From positions 61,982,222 to 62,046,221 of the forward strand of contig OY998179.1 of NCBI GenBank assembly GCA_963921935.1: DNA of 64,000 nucleotides, in the 5' to 3' direction. Every line of letters begins with the position of its first letter. Positions within the stretch are counted from its first letter, which is position 1. The notes under the pieces are model-generated. The model did not search any database and had not been told where the DNA came from. It worked only from the letters and a program-made list of their open reading frames with translations. This stretch comes from Galeruca laticollis. Its lineage: Eukaryota > Arthropoda > Insecta > Coleoptera > Chrysomelidae. Positions 1-10,382 of the stretch are shown one piece after another. A program made the translations under genes and the position numbers.

Positions 1-75
1 GAATTTGTTTTATCCTGCACAACATTTTATCTTGCTGGTTTTTGTACCTATCCATTCGTAAAAAATAAAGTATAA

Positions 76-293
76 ACTCCATACATTATAAAGATTTATG
101 CAGGTCAAAGAAATTTATGTTTAAATCTAATTCAAGGAGATTTATTATATTAAAATGTGTACATTATTAAATATAAGTAAGTTTAATATAAATTTTAATA
201 TTATACATTTTAATACAATAAATATTAGCTCGTGAATTGGATTTAAACATAAAAAAATTATGGCCTGCATCAATCTTAATAATGTATGAAGTA
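76..293. repeat. foldback (MITE-like) element
   Basis: Two arms of about 90 bp face each other: 76-165 and the reverse complement of 200-293. Both arms contain the same ordered blocks (CATACATTAT, GATTTATGCAGG-like, TTTATGTTTAAATC, AATTCA, ATTAAAATGT) with scattered mismatches. The AT-rich centre is short, so the whole unit could fold into one long hairpin. No coding capacity. This fits a small non-autonomous DNA transposon; a clear target duplication was not identified. Confidence 0.65.
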
Positions 294-311
294 TATTTCA
301 CTAATTTAAAG

Positions 312-350
312 GGTTATTACCACAGAACATAATGTTCTGTGGTAATAACC
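312..350. repeat. perfect 19-bp palindrome
   Basis: GGTTATTACCACAGAACAT at 312-330 is followed by one base and then its exact reverse complement at 332-350. The motif TTCTGTG recurs at about 360 and 490. It could form a strong hairpin; no function is assigned. Confidence 0.9.
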
Positions 351-631
351 AAAGAAGGTGTTCTGTGAAAGGAAGTATTTAAAAAATTGTAATTTATGCA
401 ACCATTATAACATTTAGTACTAATCATCAATATCAGATGGCGCTGAAACTCATTACAATTTTATGATCATGTAATGTCACTTGGGGGTGTTCTGTGTTAC
501 TTATAACACGGATGGCGCTTACTGATTGATACTTTTCAAATTTTGGGAGGATACTAACACATTTGCCCCATTAACACATTTACTCCACTTCACCTTAATA
601 TAAGCGCTAGCTCTTTTTTAAACCAATAATA

Positions 632-880
632 ATCCTCTGTTTGCTTAAATGAAAGTTCGTTTACAATTTAAACAATAAGTTGGTCATAATATGTCAAAAG
701 TGCTGAATAAAACCATCTGTGATCTGACCAATCAGGAATCTACAGAATTGCCAACTTAAAATTCAAACCACTCCTCCTAGATTAAGAATTGAGATCGCGC
801 GGATCGTTGCGCAAACTTTACTCGTACTACAAAATAAGTCATTGTGACACTTGTTTTACTAATAACTATTTTATAATTCC
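632..880. repeat. dispersed repeat, copy A
   Basis: This stretch and 1322-1700 are diverged direct copies of one sequence. Shared blocks include TGATCTGACCAATCAGGA, TACAGAATTGCCAACTTAAA, GTTGCGCAAACT and CATTGTGACA-TTGTTTTAC. Copy A lacks about 110 bp that are present in copy B. No coding potential. Confidence 0.7.
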
Positions 881-1321
881 CGTATAAAACAGACTTCATC
901 ATAACATTGTTTACAGTGTCACAATGAAATCTCTTTGAACACTTTTTAAGGTAATTTTTAGTGTCATACAGTTGGTTATTGCATGTATTTTTATTTGACA
1001 TTTGACTTTAACCTAAACACAAATTATAAAATGCCCTGGCGTAGTTATAGCTAACGAATTAGTAGATTAAATGGTCTTAAAGGTAAATTGGAACCAATCA
1101 CATATTAAACATTTTAATAAATAAAGCACGCTATCGTTTATTCATCAATGATTCGTCAATTGTTAATTGTGTTATTTTATATGATCAATACATAGGTAGA
1201 TACACGTAACGTTCGAGTTTTGGAGTGAATTACGAGATACCTATGTGAAGATATACTACAGAATTGATTCTGTTATATATGATATCAATAAGACGCAAGA
1301 ATATATGAAGAATATCTCTCT

Positions 1322-1700
1322 TTAAACAAATAATCATCATCTATTTGCTTAATTATAGGTTTGTTTACAATTTATACAATTGTTCGATCACAATATATGT
1401 TGTACTGAGTAAAACCGTATGTGATCTGACCAATCAGGAGTTTACAGAATTGCCAACTTAAATTCAAATCACTCGTCCAATTTAAAAATAAGAGATAATG
1501 TGATTGTATTTCATTTAAAAAATTAATTAAATGCGAATTATTGAAAATATTGTGTACAACTTGTATCAACATGACCTTTTGTAGCCCCTGTGCTTTGCGC
1601 AAATCGCCGCTTAGCAGTTCGTTGCGCAAACTGCACTCGTACTACACAACGAGTCATTGTGACATTTGTTTTACAAATAACTATTTTAATTAAAGTTAGT
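1322..1700. repeat. dispersed repeat, copy B
   Basis: Direct relative of 632-880, about 700 bp downstream, with an extra internal segment at about 1490-1605. Short open frames here on the minus strand are incidental; similarity between the frames of the two copies simply reflects the DNA repeat. Confidence 0.7.
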
Positions 1701-2421
1701 GTTTTTAAATGAAACTCACGGCCTCTAGTTAATTCCACAATATAATAAAAGTTATTGAAAATTCTAAAAAATTGACAATTGTTTCGATAAATCAATATCA
1801 TCGTCAGAATGGCAGAAGTTATTTTTGGCTAGACCCTTAGGAATTTTGAAATACGATACAGTGAGTACTTACGAGCATACAGATTAAAACAACCAGATAA
1901 ATCCCACTAGGCAAAACACCAATCATTCATTGACACCTAACACAGAACTAGAAGTGCTGCATATTTGTGAAAAGAAACAAGAACTGGATTTCCTTGAAGA
2001 ACTGGAAATTAGAAGACATTTAAGAAACCCACAATATGAAGTTGTCAATGAACAGTTAAATCTAGGGAGTCCTCCACTAATAAACTGTCTTCTTGAGTGA
2101 TAATTGTAAAGATCAGCAGATATAGTTTTCCTTGTTTTCCATATCATTGCACAGTTATACTGATCTTAATTGGAAAAATGGTATCCAGGATATCACCATA
2201 GGGCTTATAATATCTAAGCTTCAATATTTGTAATATCACATCTTCTTCTTTTTTCTATAAACATATATTAAGCCAATCACAAGTTAGGTTACTTCTTGGT
2301 CTAGCCAAAAATAACTATTGATTTATCGAAACAATTGTCAATTTTTTAGAATTTTCAATAACTTTTATTATATTGTGGAATTAACTAGAGACCGTGAGTT
2401 TCATTTAAAAACACTAATATG
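1697..2421. mobile_element. inverted-repeat element enclosing a coding relic
   Basis: Arms 1697-1836 and 2300-2421 are near-perfect inverted repeats (sharing for example TAGTGTTTTTAAATGAAACT and TTGACAATTGTTTCGATAAA). The left arm carries an extra segment of about 18 bp near 1800. The centre holds a short plus-strand reading frame at about 1920-2098. The arm ends resemble the hairpin at 57252-57350, and the flanks AGTAAGGGTCGA-ACAGT at about 2440 and 57371 also match, so these belong to one repeat family. Confidence 0.65.
1920..2098 (+). pseudogene. C-terminal tail of a retroelement polymerase (relic)
   Basis: The plus-strand frame reads a charged segment with LEVLHICEKKQELDFLEELE, followed by a short tail ending at a stop near 2096. 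The layout (hydrophobic LHIC, then a Leu/Glu-rich LEELEI block, then an Asn/Gln-rich end) resembles the extreme C-terminus of some insect retroelement proteins that follows a GIY-YIG or zinc-finger segment. Nothing upstream is recognisable. It sits between the arms of the inverted-repeat element, so it was probably carried inside that element. Assignment is tentative. Confidence 0.3.
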
Positions 2422-2867
2422 AGCATATTCCACGAAGTAAGGGTCGAGACAGTTAATTTCATTGATAAAAGTTGTTGAGCTTGACATTTTACACCGAAAT
2501 TGTCTTCATCATTTCACCCCATGTGAAATTAGGGTGGATGAAAGGTAAGGGATGATAATTTAAACTTCAAAAATTCATAACTAAGTAAAATTGATATATT
2601 GGAAAAAAAATTGTTATTAATTCACCATGAAATCTTATTTGAGAGATTTGTTTATAACAAAGTTATAACAATTTGAAGAAACGCGCGTCTACCGTAACTG
2701 AGCAAACTTGAGTATGTAGGGGTGAGGCGGGGAATCACACGCAGCGGGAAATGATATGCATGTTCAAGCGATCGTTGAATGTCGGCGCTAATTAGATAGA
2801 CACACACGTATTTAATCAACTCTGTTGTGGTACATTTCAGTTTCACGCTTGGGTTTGTTAGGGATAG

Positions 2868-3173
2868 AGCATATATAGTTTTCGGCATTTTTTCCTAACA
2901 TTTGTGTATGATTCTAGTCAAGGTAAGTTTAACATTTTTATTTAAATGTCGCTATATTTTTTTCGTGATTGGACAGGCACCTATTGAACCAAATATCGTA
3001 AATATTTCGTGGCAATATCGACCAATATTTTTTTCAAATAGCTCATAACACAAATGGCGTAAATGGGGTAATGATACGCGGTTGCGTGCAATTAACTTCA
3101 ATGGCGTACCATTACCTACATAGTGCCGAAACCATCATTTCATTAGTTTTAACTGCATTTATTGTTGTTTCAG
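2868..3173 (+). promoter_or_regulatory. putative promoter, 5' exon and intron of pogo-1
   Basis: A TATA-like ATATATAG lies near 2870. A consensus donor CAAG/GTAAGT has its GT at 2923, and a polypyrimidine-type acceptor (TTGTTGTTTCAG) ends at 3173, immediately before the ATG at 3174. This gives a 251-bp intron between a short non-coding exon and the first transposase codon. The signals are seen directly; their use is inferred. Confidence 0.5.
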
Positions 3174-3345
3174 ATGCATAAGTAGTACGTGAGAAAACTA
3201 ATATCGCTAGTTGGACCGAGGAGACTTAACAGAAAGTTCTTGAGGCAATAGATATTGGCAGGAAAATCCGAGAGGTTTACACCATTCACGAGGCAACACT
3301 GAGAGCGAGCAGAAAGGAAAACGATGGATCTGGCTCAAGATTAGA
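3174..3345 (+). pseudogene. pogo/Tigger-type transposase, N-terminal part (pogo-1)
   Basis: From the ATG at 3174 the frame encodes a basic start ending in YVRKT, then SWTEE, LEAIDIGRKI and a helix-turn-helix-like ATLRAS block, as in the N-terminal DNA-binding domain of pogo-superfamily (Tigger/jerky-like) transposases. In-frame stops occur at codon 4 and near 3225. The gene is cut at 3345-3350 by insertion of BEL-1; the remainder resumes at 10670. The AAGAT at 3346-3350 is repeated at 10665-10669, which proves the two halves were once contiguous. Transposases of this family act in the nucleus on terminal inverted repeats; this copy is dead. Confidence 0.7.
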
Positions 3346-3350
3346 AAGAT

Positions 3351-3595
3351 TATTGCGGAAAGTTGTCGCCTTGTGTTTTTTTTCCATTTGCGGAAATCCT
3401 TTATTTCAGATTATGCCTTGATACATACTGTATAATTAATTTTGTTGAAACGTCATATTTGACATTTTGTGACAAGTAGTATGATTGAATTTGAAGTGAC
3501 AAGTTGCACTTTGTAAACGATAATTCATTAAAAATCAGTTTTCTAGTATTTTTACTGCATCCTGATCCAAATGTTGTCCTTTTATTTGACGTATT
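3351..3595 (+). repeat. BEL-1 5' LTR, first part
   Basis: Matches 10383-10626 of the 3' LTR from the start (TATTGCGG here, TGTTGCGG in the 3' copy) to GACGTATT, where the inserted foldback begins. The canonical TG start has become TA. Confidence 0.9.
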
Positions 3596-5078
3596 GGAAA
3601 AAATCTACTTTAGTGGTACAACACGGATTTTGATGAAAAATTTTTTTCTGGCTAATTCGAGGTCGCTGAACACGAAAATGAAAGAAAAAAATGGGGCTCT
3701 CTTACCAAAATCGAGTTATGAATTTTTGAAGATGTGTTCAGATGAGTACTGCACTGGATTTATTGTCACATTATAACTGCTATAATGATCCGTAATAACT
3801 GCTCCACAATGTTAGTGATACACTATAGCTGCCTTTTACGATGTTACTCTCTCATGCACATTAAAAAAAACACTGATATTGATATAAATCTCTTGTAAAT
3901 TATTTTTTTAATTCCTCAATTATTATATCTTTTGACGTTTCCGTTTAATATGACTGACATATAAGTTTCGTCTGTTTCCTCTTAGCAGTAAGACTTTTAC
4001 CTACTAGCATATACAGCCATCATTAGTTACTTGAAAAAAAGTTGCTGAATATTTTCGATATGCACAGATCATAGCACAGAAGATATAAACAAGATGTACA
4101 TCATGAACATACACCGGCTCTTGTGCACCCTTTCCCTTCTTGAATAACCTGATGTGCGTTACAAAGTATTAGATATCAAGTTATTCAAGAAGGGGAAGGG
4201 AATATAATCATTGGATTCGCCCTTTCCTTTCTTGAATAACCTGATGTGCGTTACAGACTATTGCGCACATCAGGTTATTCTAGAAGGGAAAGGGCGAATT
4301 CAATGATTATCTTTCCTTCTCCTTCTAGAATAACTTATTGTGCGTTACAAAGTATTGGGTAATAAGTTATTTAAGATGGGGAAGGGAATATAATCATTGG
4401 ATTCACCCTTTTCCTTTTGTTTTAATTTTTGCCAATTTTCGTTAAAAATTATGGTTCCTTCACACTTTTTTTGTGTTAACTGTCTCCAATTGTAGTAAAC
4501 TTTCGATTCTACTATAGAAAATTGTTTAATTGCATGGGTCGTAAAGTGTACAAGAGCCGGTGTATGTTGATGATGTACATCTTGTTTATATCTTCTGTGC
4601 TATGATCTGTGCATATCGAAAATATTCAGCAATTTTTTTTCAAGTAACTAATGATGGCTGTATATGCTAGTAGGTAAAAATCTTACTGCTAAGAGGAAAC
4701 AGACGAAACTTATATGTCAGTCATATTAAACGGAAACGTCAAAAGATATAATAATTGTGGAATTAAAAAAATAATTTACAAGATATTTATATCAATATCA
4801 GTGTTTTTTTTAATGTGCGTGAGAGAGTAATATCGTAAAAGGCAAATATAGTGTATCACTAACATTGTAGAGCAGTGATTACGGATCATTATAGCAGTTA
4901 TAATGTGACAATAAATCCAGTGCAGTACTCATTTCAACACATCTTCAAAAATTCATAACTCGATTTTGGCAAGAGAGCCCCATATTTTTCTTTCATTTTC
5001 GTGTTCAGTGACCTCGAATTAGCCAGTAAAAATTTTTTCATGAAAATCCGCGTTGTACCACTAAACTAGACTTTTACC
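3596..5078. mobile_element. foldback DNA transposon nested in the BEL-1 LTR
   Basis: The 8 bp GACGTATT occur at 3588-3595 and again at 5079-5086 but only once in the intact 3' LTR, so this is an insertion with an 8-bp target duplication. The element consists of two long inverted arms, 3596-4127 and about 4547-5078 (roughly 530 bp each, starting GGAAAAAATCTACTTTAGTG versus GGTAAAAGTCTAGTTTAGTG on the opposite strand). Between them is a 420-bp centre of smaller hairpins. It has no protein-coding gene. An 8-bp duplication occurs in hAT, P and Merlin elements; the termini do not settle the superfamily. Confidence 0.88.
4135..4400. repeat. cluster of three hairpins in the foldback centre
   Basis: Three successive palindromic units use the same words (CTTGAATAACCTGATGTGCG, GTTATTCAAGAAGGG-like, GAAGGGAATATAATCATTGG). 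Hairpins at about 4135-4195, 4224-4289 and 4312-4380 are each imperfect inverted repeats, arranged in tandem. Confidence 0.75.
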
Positions 5079-5086
5079 GACGTATT

Positions 5087-5121
5087 CAGTCACCGGGTAG
5101 GTGCATCTCGAATATTTAATA
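5087..5121 (+). repeat. BEL-1 5' LTR, remainder
   Basis: Continues the LTR after the foldback and matches the last 35 bp of the 3' LTR. It ends in TTTAATA, where the 3' LTR ends in TTTAACA. Confidence 0.88.
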
Positions 5122-5123
5122 TT

Positions 5124-5141
5124 TGGCGACCGTGACAGGAC
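5124..5141 (+). promoter_or_regulatory. BEL-1 primer-binding site
   Basis: TGGCGACCGTGACAGGAC follows the 5' LTR after two bases and starts with TGG, as expected for the complement of a tRNA 3' CCA end. It probably pairs with a tRNA-Arg type primer; the tRNA identity is inferred. Confidence 0.7.
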
Positions 5142-5145
5142 GGAC

Positions 5146-6525
5146 TATGGAGAAGGTGGAAAAAGTACTTTCGGTTCAAAGGAGTTCTTTTGACGAGATT
5201 TCTATGGAATTATGATACTGTTCGCAAAAACTGATTTAGATAAGGTAAAAATACATAGTAATGTACTCCTTTTGGAATAGAAATTTGAAATCCTGATGGA
5301 TTTGCACAAGCAAGTTTTGAATTACGTCACAGACGATGATGAAGCTTTGAGTTTTGAGATTTCAACTGCCGATGAATATTCTACGAAATATTATAAGGTG
5401 AAGCTGTTGGCTGACAATATTTCGAATTAAGATTATGTAGCAGATAGTATTTCTTAGTATTCCAGCAATACCAAACGGAAACTCAAGCTACCAACCATTG
5501 AGTTCAAGAAGTTTGGTGGTGATATTAAAGATTGGCTTCCCTACTGGAGCCAATTCAAACGAATTGATGACGATGAGGACATTGCTCCAGAGTATAAATT
5601 TCAATATTTAATTCAAGCGACCATTCCAAATACAAAATCTCGTCAACTGGTTGAAAGTTACCCACCGAGTGCGGAAAATTACCCGAAAGCGATTGAAAGC
5701 CTCAAGAGCAGATTTGGAAGGAAAGATCTTCTCGTGGAGTTTTATGTACGAGAATTATTGAAGCTGGTGTTGAACAATCTTTCGAATAATAATAATAAAC
5801 TCAGTTTTCTCTATGATAAAATGGAATCCCAACTACGATCGTTAGAAACTCTTAATGTTACTTCTGATACTTGCGCGGCTATGTTGTATCCGTTGATGGA
5901 GTCCTGCCTTCCTGAAAATCTTATACGAGTATGGCAAAGAAGTAGCCTTTACGATAGTCAATTTACTCTCAAAGATCGCTTGAATAAATTAATGTAATTT
6001 TTCCGGAAAGAAGTAGAGAACGAGGAAAGAATTAATTTGGCTGTATCAGGATTCGACATGCATAGCAAACCAAAAAAGAAGTTTGATTCTTCAGAAACTC
6101 ATGTTTTCCCGACAACTTCTGGGTTATTGGATAATAAAATTCAAAAGAAATGTCATTTTTGTAGCGGAGCCCACTCTATTGAGATTTTTGCAGATGCCAG
6201 GAAGTTGACTTTGTTTGAACGCAAAAAGAAGCTTATCGAAAGAGGATGTTGTCATCAGTGCCTGAAATACGGCCACATTTCTAGAAAATGTCGGGTTAAT
6301 GTAGTGAGTACTGAGTGTAATGGTAGACATTTTGCTATTATTTGTCCCAAAAACAAAGAAACAGACTCGAAACTTCCCGAAACAGCAATAACAAACATAG
6401 AAAACAACTTATCGAATAGTTCGTATTCTGAAGTTTTTTTGCAAACTTTAGTAGTCAATTTAAATGGGGCAAATAAATCAAGAACGGCTCGTGTGATTAT
6501 TGACACTGGTTCTCAGAAGTCATAA
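5146..6525 (+). pseudogene. gag: BEL-1 gag and start of protease
   Basis: The ATG at 5146 opens the gag region, but the first 300 bp carry several stops. From about 5464 to 5997 one frame reads the DUF1759-type Gag core (LPTIEFKKFGGD, a WLPYWSQF segment and LKSRFGR). A stop at 5995-5997 and a restart lead to a zinc-knuckle region at about 6150-6300 with CHFC and CCHQC...GH...C clusters, typical of BEL/Pao Gag-Pol. The retropepsin motif IIDTGSQKS is at about 6496-6522 and is followed directly by a stop. Gag packages the RNA and the aspartic protease processes the polyprotein; this copy could do neither. Confidence 0.85.
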
Positions 6526-8057
6526 GTGACAAAATCTGCAGCTATAGAGATGGGTTACGAATGCTTGAGACAAGAAGAGATCATTCACGTCTTATTTGGT
6601 GGCTCTAGAACGAACGTTTTGAAACACAACTGCTATCGTATAAGGTTGAACAGTTTGAAGAATGCATATTCTTGGAATTTTGAAGCATTAGATCAACCTC
6701 TGATATGTACCAATGTAGCATGTATTCGAGAAGGTCCATGGATGAGCAAATTACAATCAGTTGGTATTGAAATCTCTGACATTCGAAAAGGACCTATTGA
6801 TATCCTTATTGGAGCTGATATCGCAGGTAAACTGTTCACTGGAAATCGTTATTAACTGGAAAGTGGTCTTGTAGCTCTAGAAACTCTTCTGGGTTGGACA
6901 TAAATGTTGACGACTGTTGCAAAAGAAAACCTGAAACATTGATTGCACTGTCTATGTTTTCGAGGAATTAATGCATTTCTGATTTGTGGAATTTAGATGT
7001 CCTTGGAATACCTGATCCTGTACAGAAAAGGACCCAGAAAGAAATCGAGGAAGACGTCATGAATCATTTTCGCAATTCTGTTCGGAGAAACGATGATGGC
7101 AGATATGAAGTATGTATGCCTTGGATAGAAGATCACCCCCCTTTGCCGAGTAATTATGGGACAGCTTCTAAAGGACTTGTTTCCTTGGTAAAGAAGCTTG
7201 ATTCAGATGATTTCAAAGAATGGTTGCATGAGCGTATTATTGAAGATGTTCCATAAATAGACTTAGAAAGAGAAGGACATTATCTACCCCACCGACATGT
7301 AGTGAAAAAAGGCAATGCGACTACAAAAATACAACCAGTTTTTGATGCCTCTGCTAGAGAGAAAAATCAGCCATCTCTCAATCAATGTCTGGAGAGAGAC
7401 ATCAATTTAATTGAGTTGATACCGTCTTTATTGATCTGATTTCGCCTATCAAAAATTGAGGTTATATCTGACATAAGAAAAGCTTTCTTGCAAATTAGTC
7501 TGAGTGTTCAAGAAAGGGATTTTTAGCGTTTTTTGTAGTTTGATGACACAGGAAAATTGAAATCATACCGCCATGCAAGAGTACTTTTTGGAGTAACTTG
7601 CAGCCCCTTCCTGTTGGGAGCAGTAATTGAATGTCACCTCAGAAATATCTTGGAAAGCACGGACAATTCTGAAACGAAATCAACAATAATTCAACTACTC
7701 GAGAGTTTTTATGTAGATAACTGTGTAACGAGTGTTAACAGTAAGGAAGAACTGAAGAATTTCATTGAAGTTTCCACAGAGTTATTAGCCTCTGACCAGT
7801 TCGATTTGAGAGGATGGGAGCACACAGTTTTGGACAAACCCCCAGTAATTTCGAGTGTTTATCCAGTATTGGGACTTTATTGGAATAAAAACTTGGATAC
7901 TTTACAGTTGAATTCAGAGTGGTTCCAAGAACTTGATACCGAAATAATTACGGAAAGTGATTTTATCAACAGCCCATCGACTCTTCGATCGAATTGGCTT
8001 TTCATGTCCGGTTTCCCTGTGCCCCAAATTGTTGTTACAGCAAACTTGGGAGTCTAA
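6526..8057 (+). pseudogene. pol: BEL-1 protease end and reverse transcriptase
   Basis: Continues after the stop with the end of the protease (ILIGADIAGKLF near 6810), then the spacer and RT. RT landmarks in order: QPVFDASAREKNQPSLNQCL near 7330, SDIRKAFLQI near 7470, FGVTCSPFLLG near 7590, and the active-site box at 7711-7722. That box reads YVDN where the family has YVDD, so one catalytic aspartate is lost. Stops occur near 7257, 7438, 7525 and 7536, and there is a frame change near 7960-8040. Confidence 0.85.
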
Positions 8058-8637
8058 GATTGGATGGGATACACAGGTACCAGAAGAAGTCAAGAAAAGT
8101 TTTTTGAATTGGGTGGCTGATATTTCAATCCTCATGAACCTGAAAATCCCTAGATGGTTGTTGAATTTATCCGAAGGAAGAAATCATTGTAGTCTGCACG
8201 TGTACTGTGATGCCAGTCAGCATGCCTACGCCACAGCTATATTTTTGAGATCCGAAATATGTTATGGCGTACATATACAACTCCTCCAAGCAAAATCCAG
8301 ATTTTCTCCAGTAAAACGATTAACTATTCCTCGGCTTGAGTTGTTAGTAGCTACAATAGGTGCCAGATTATCTCAGACAATTACTAAAACTATTGACTGG
8401 GCTCTACTAGTTTATTGGTGGTCTGATTCGACAACAGTTTTGTCGTGGATAAAGGATGACGAAAATTGGAAACCTTTTGTCTGGAACCGTGGGAAAGGAA
8501 TTCGAAGCTTAACGAATAAGAATACTTGGTTTCATGTTCCTGGAGACCTGAATCCGGCCGATCTACATTCCCGTGGCTGTTCACCGAAAAGACTGATCGA
8601 ATCAAAATGGTGGGAGAGGCCTCAATGGCTCAGATAA
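7957..8637 (+). pseudogene. pol: BEL-1 RNase H domain
   Basis: An open frame of 226 codons reads the RT connection (WESKIGWDTQVPEE) and then a Pao-type RNase H: YCDASQHAYATAIF near 8206 (first Asp), IPRLELLVATIGARL near 8328 (Glu) and WSDSTTVLSWI near 8418 (Asp), ending in a GDLNPADLHSRG motif near 8548. The acidic catalytic set is preserved. It degrades the RNA strand during reverse transcription. It is overlapped at its start by the preceding frame because of a frameshift. Confidence 0.85.
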
Positions 8638-8850
8638 TCCCCAAAGAAGTTGCCGAACCAAAATTTTATCAGGGATGAAGAATCAATAAATTCTGAAATG
8701 GGAAAACGTACAATATCTTCGAACTTATCTACGAAAATAGATTTTTCCCGATATCATGAATGAATTTCAAAATACGAAAAAATTATTTGAGTTTTTGGTT
8801 GGATAAGAAAATTTCTCTCAAACTGCCGATGTCTTCAAACAGATGAAAGA

Positions 8851-9887
8851 TTGATGGAGAAAGAATTATCTATCGCAGAAATTCTCGTAGCTGAGAAATG
8901 CGTTATTAAGTTGGTGCAGAATGAATCTTTTGTTGGACTGGATGATCCAAAGCTGAAAAGTTTGTGTCCCTTCATTGATGATGTTAGTATCATCAGATTG
9001 AAAACAAAAATATCTGAACGGAATGATTTCATGGACTTTTGCTATCCAATTGTTTTGCCATCCAAGCATCCTGTAGTTAGTAAACTTGTATTTGATGAAC
9101 ACGTGAAAGCTTCGCATGTCGGTGTTCAATGTTTACTCAGCTTAGTAAGAGAAAGGTTTTGGATACTAAACGGAAGGAAAACCTTAAGATCTGTCATTTC
9201 TCGATGCACAATTCGCCGAAGATTCAATGCAAAACATGAGGAAGTACCACCTGTTCCACTACCATTGGATAGAGTTCGACAAGCTCACATATTCGAAGTA
9301 ATTGGTGTGGATTTAGCCGGTCCACTGTTTATTCGAACAGGAGCAAAATTATGGATTTGTCTCTATACATATGCCATTTATCGAGCTGTGCATTTGGAAC
9401 TTTTGTCTTCATTTTCTACGGATGTTTTTCTACAATCATTTGGACGATTTGTGACAAGAAGGGGAAGACCAACGACTGTCTACAGCGACAATAGCATATT
9501 TTTATTGGTGCGGCAAATGAATTCGCTAAACTGGACTGAAAAATGATCAAATCTTTTAGTACTGCGGAGAGAATAGAATGGGAGTTCAATCCTCCAACAG
9601 CTGCCTGGTGGGGTGGTTGGTGGGAGAAGTCAATTGGAATCATCAAAGATCTGCTGCGAAAGGTATTGGGGAAAGCATCTCTGTCATATGAGGAATTATC
9701 TACCATTTTATGCGACTGCGAATCGATATCAAATTCCAGACCACTGACGTATATGCATGAAAATACCAGAGACCTCATTCTATTGACTCCTGCGATGTTT
9801 TTGCGAGAAATTCAGGAATCTGGAGTTCCTGATTTGGATGCCGTGGAAAGTGCAGATCTTAGAAAACAGGATAAAATTGAAAAATGA
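8851..9887 (+). pseudogene. pol: BEL-1 integrase
   Basis: Two frames together span the integrase. 8851-9546 carries the zinc-binding region (H...H near 9100, followed by a damaged second half) and the core with VIGVDLAGPLF near 9300 (first Asp) and RGRPTTVYSDN near 9462 (second Asp). After a frame change near 9515-9545, the third acidic region continues with PPTAAWWGGWWEKSIGIIKD near 9590. It inserts cDNA into the genome. The frameshift near 9540 and a stop near 9885 break it. Confidence 0.85.
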
Positions 9888-10329
9888 TTTTCATTGGAGA
9901 TTCAGAAATGAATATTTGGGACAACTGAAATTGTCATTCAAAAAATTCAATGCGAAAGAGGTTAAAGTAGGTGATGTCGTTCTATTAGGGTATGATAATT
10001 TGAAACGGCTAGGCTGGCCTTTAGCTTATATTGAAGAACTAATTCCTAGACTAGATAATAAAATACGACTTGTAAAATTGAAAACTATCAAAGGATCAAT
10101 ATTGAGACCTCTCCAAAAAGTATACCGGCTAGAACTGAACTGTAGCGATGATTTAGATCTGAACTCCTTATCGAAAACTTTGGAACATTCAGAGAAGCCA
10201 GATCTTGAGAGAGCTGATGTCAATCAAATAGAAAGCGTGGAAGAAATTTACGAGACTCCTAAAATTCCCTCATCAGTTACCACCAGATATGGGAGAAAAG
10301 TCAAACCTCCTCAAAGATTCGTAATGTAG
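9838..10329 (+). pseudogene. pol: BEL-1 C-terminal DUF5641-type domain
   Basis: A frame of 163 codons reads the end of the Pol polyprotein: VKVGDVVLLGYDNLKRLGWP near 9961 and ILRPLQKVYRLE near 10100, the small barrel domain (DUF5641) that follows BEL/Pao integrases and probably binds DNA or chromatin. It ends at a stop at 10327-10329, 53 bp before the 3' LTR. The tail GGRKVKPPQRF-like end (10285-10323) is typical. Confidence 0.85.
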
Positions 10330-10382
10330 CAACTCGAGCATTGAGTTATTAAACAAGGTTAAATAAACTCAAGGTGGGAGAA

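Noticed and set aside
2500..2560. Possible second hairpin near CACCCCATGTGAAATTAGGGTGG
   Set aside because: Only short, interrupted complementarity; not distinguishable from chance.
2652..2888. 78-codon minus frame
   Set aside because: Overlaps the probable promoter and first exon of pogo-1 on the other strand and shows no domain.
3504..3776. 90-codon plus frame across the BEL-1 LTR and foldback start
   Set aside because: It spans the junction of two non-coding elements at the GACGTATT duplication, so it cannot be an original gene.
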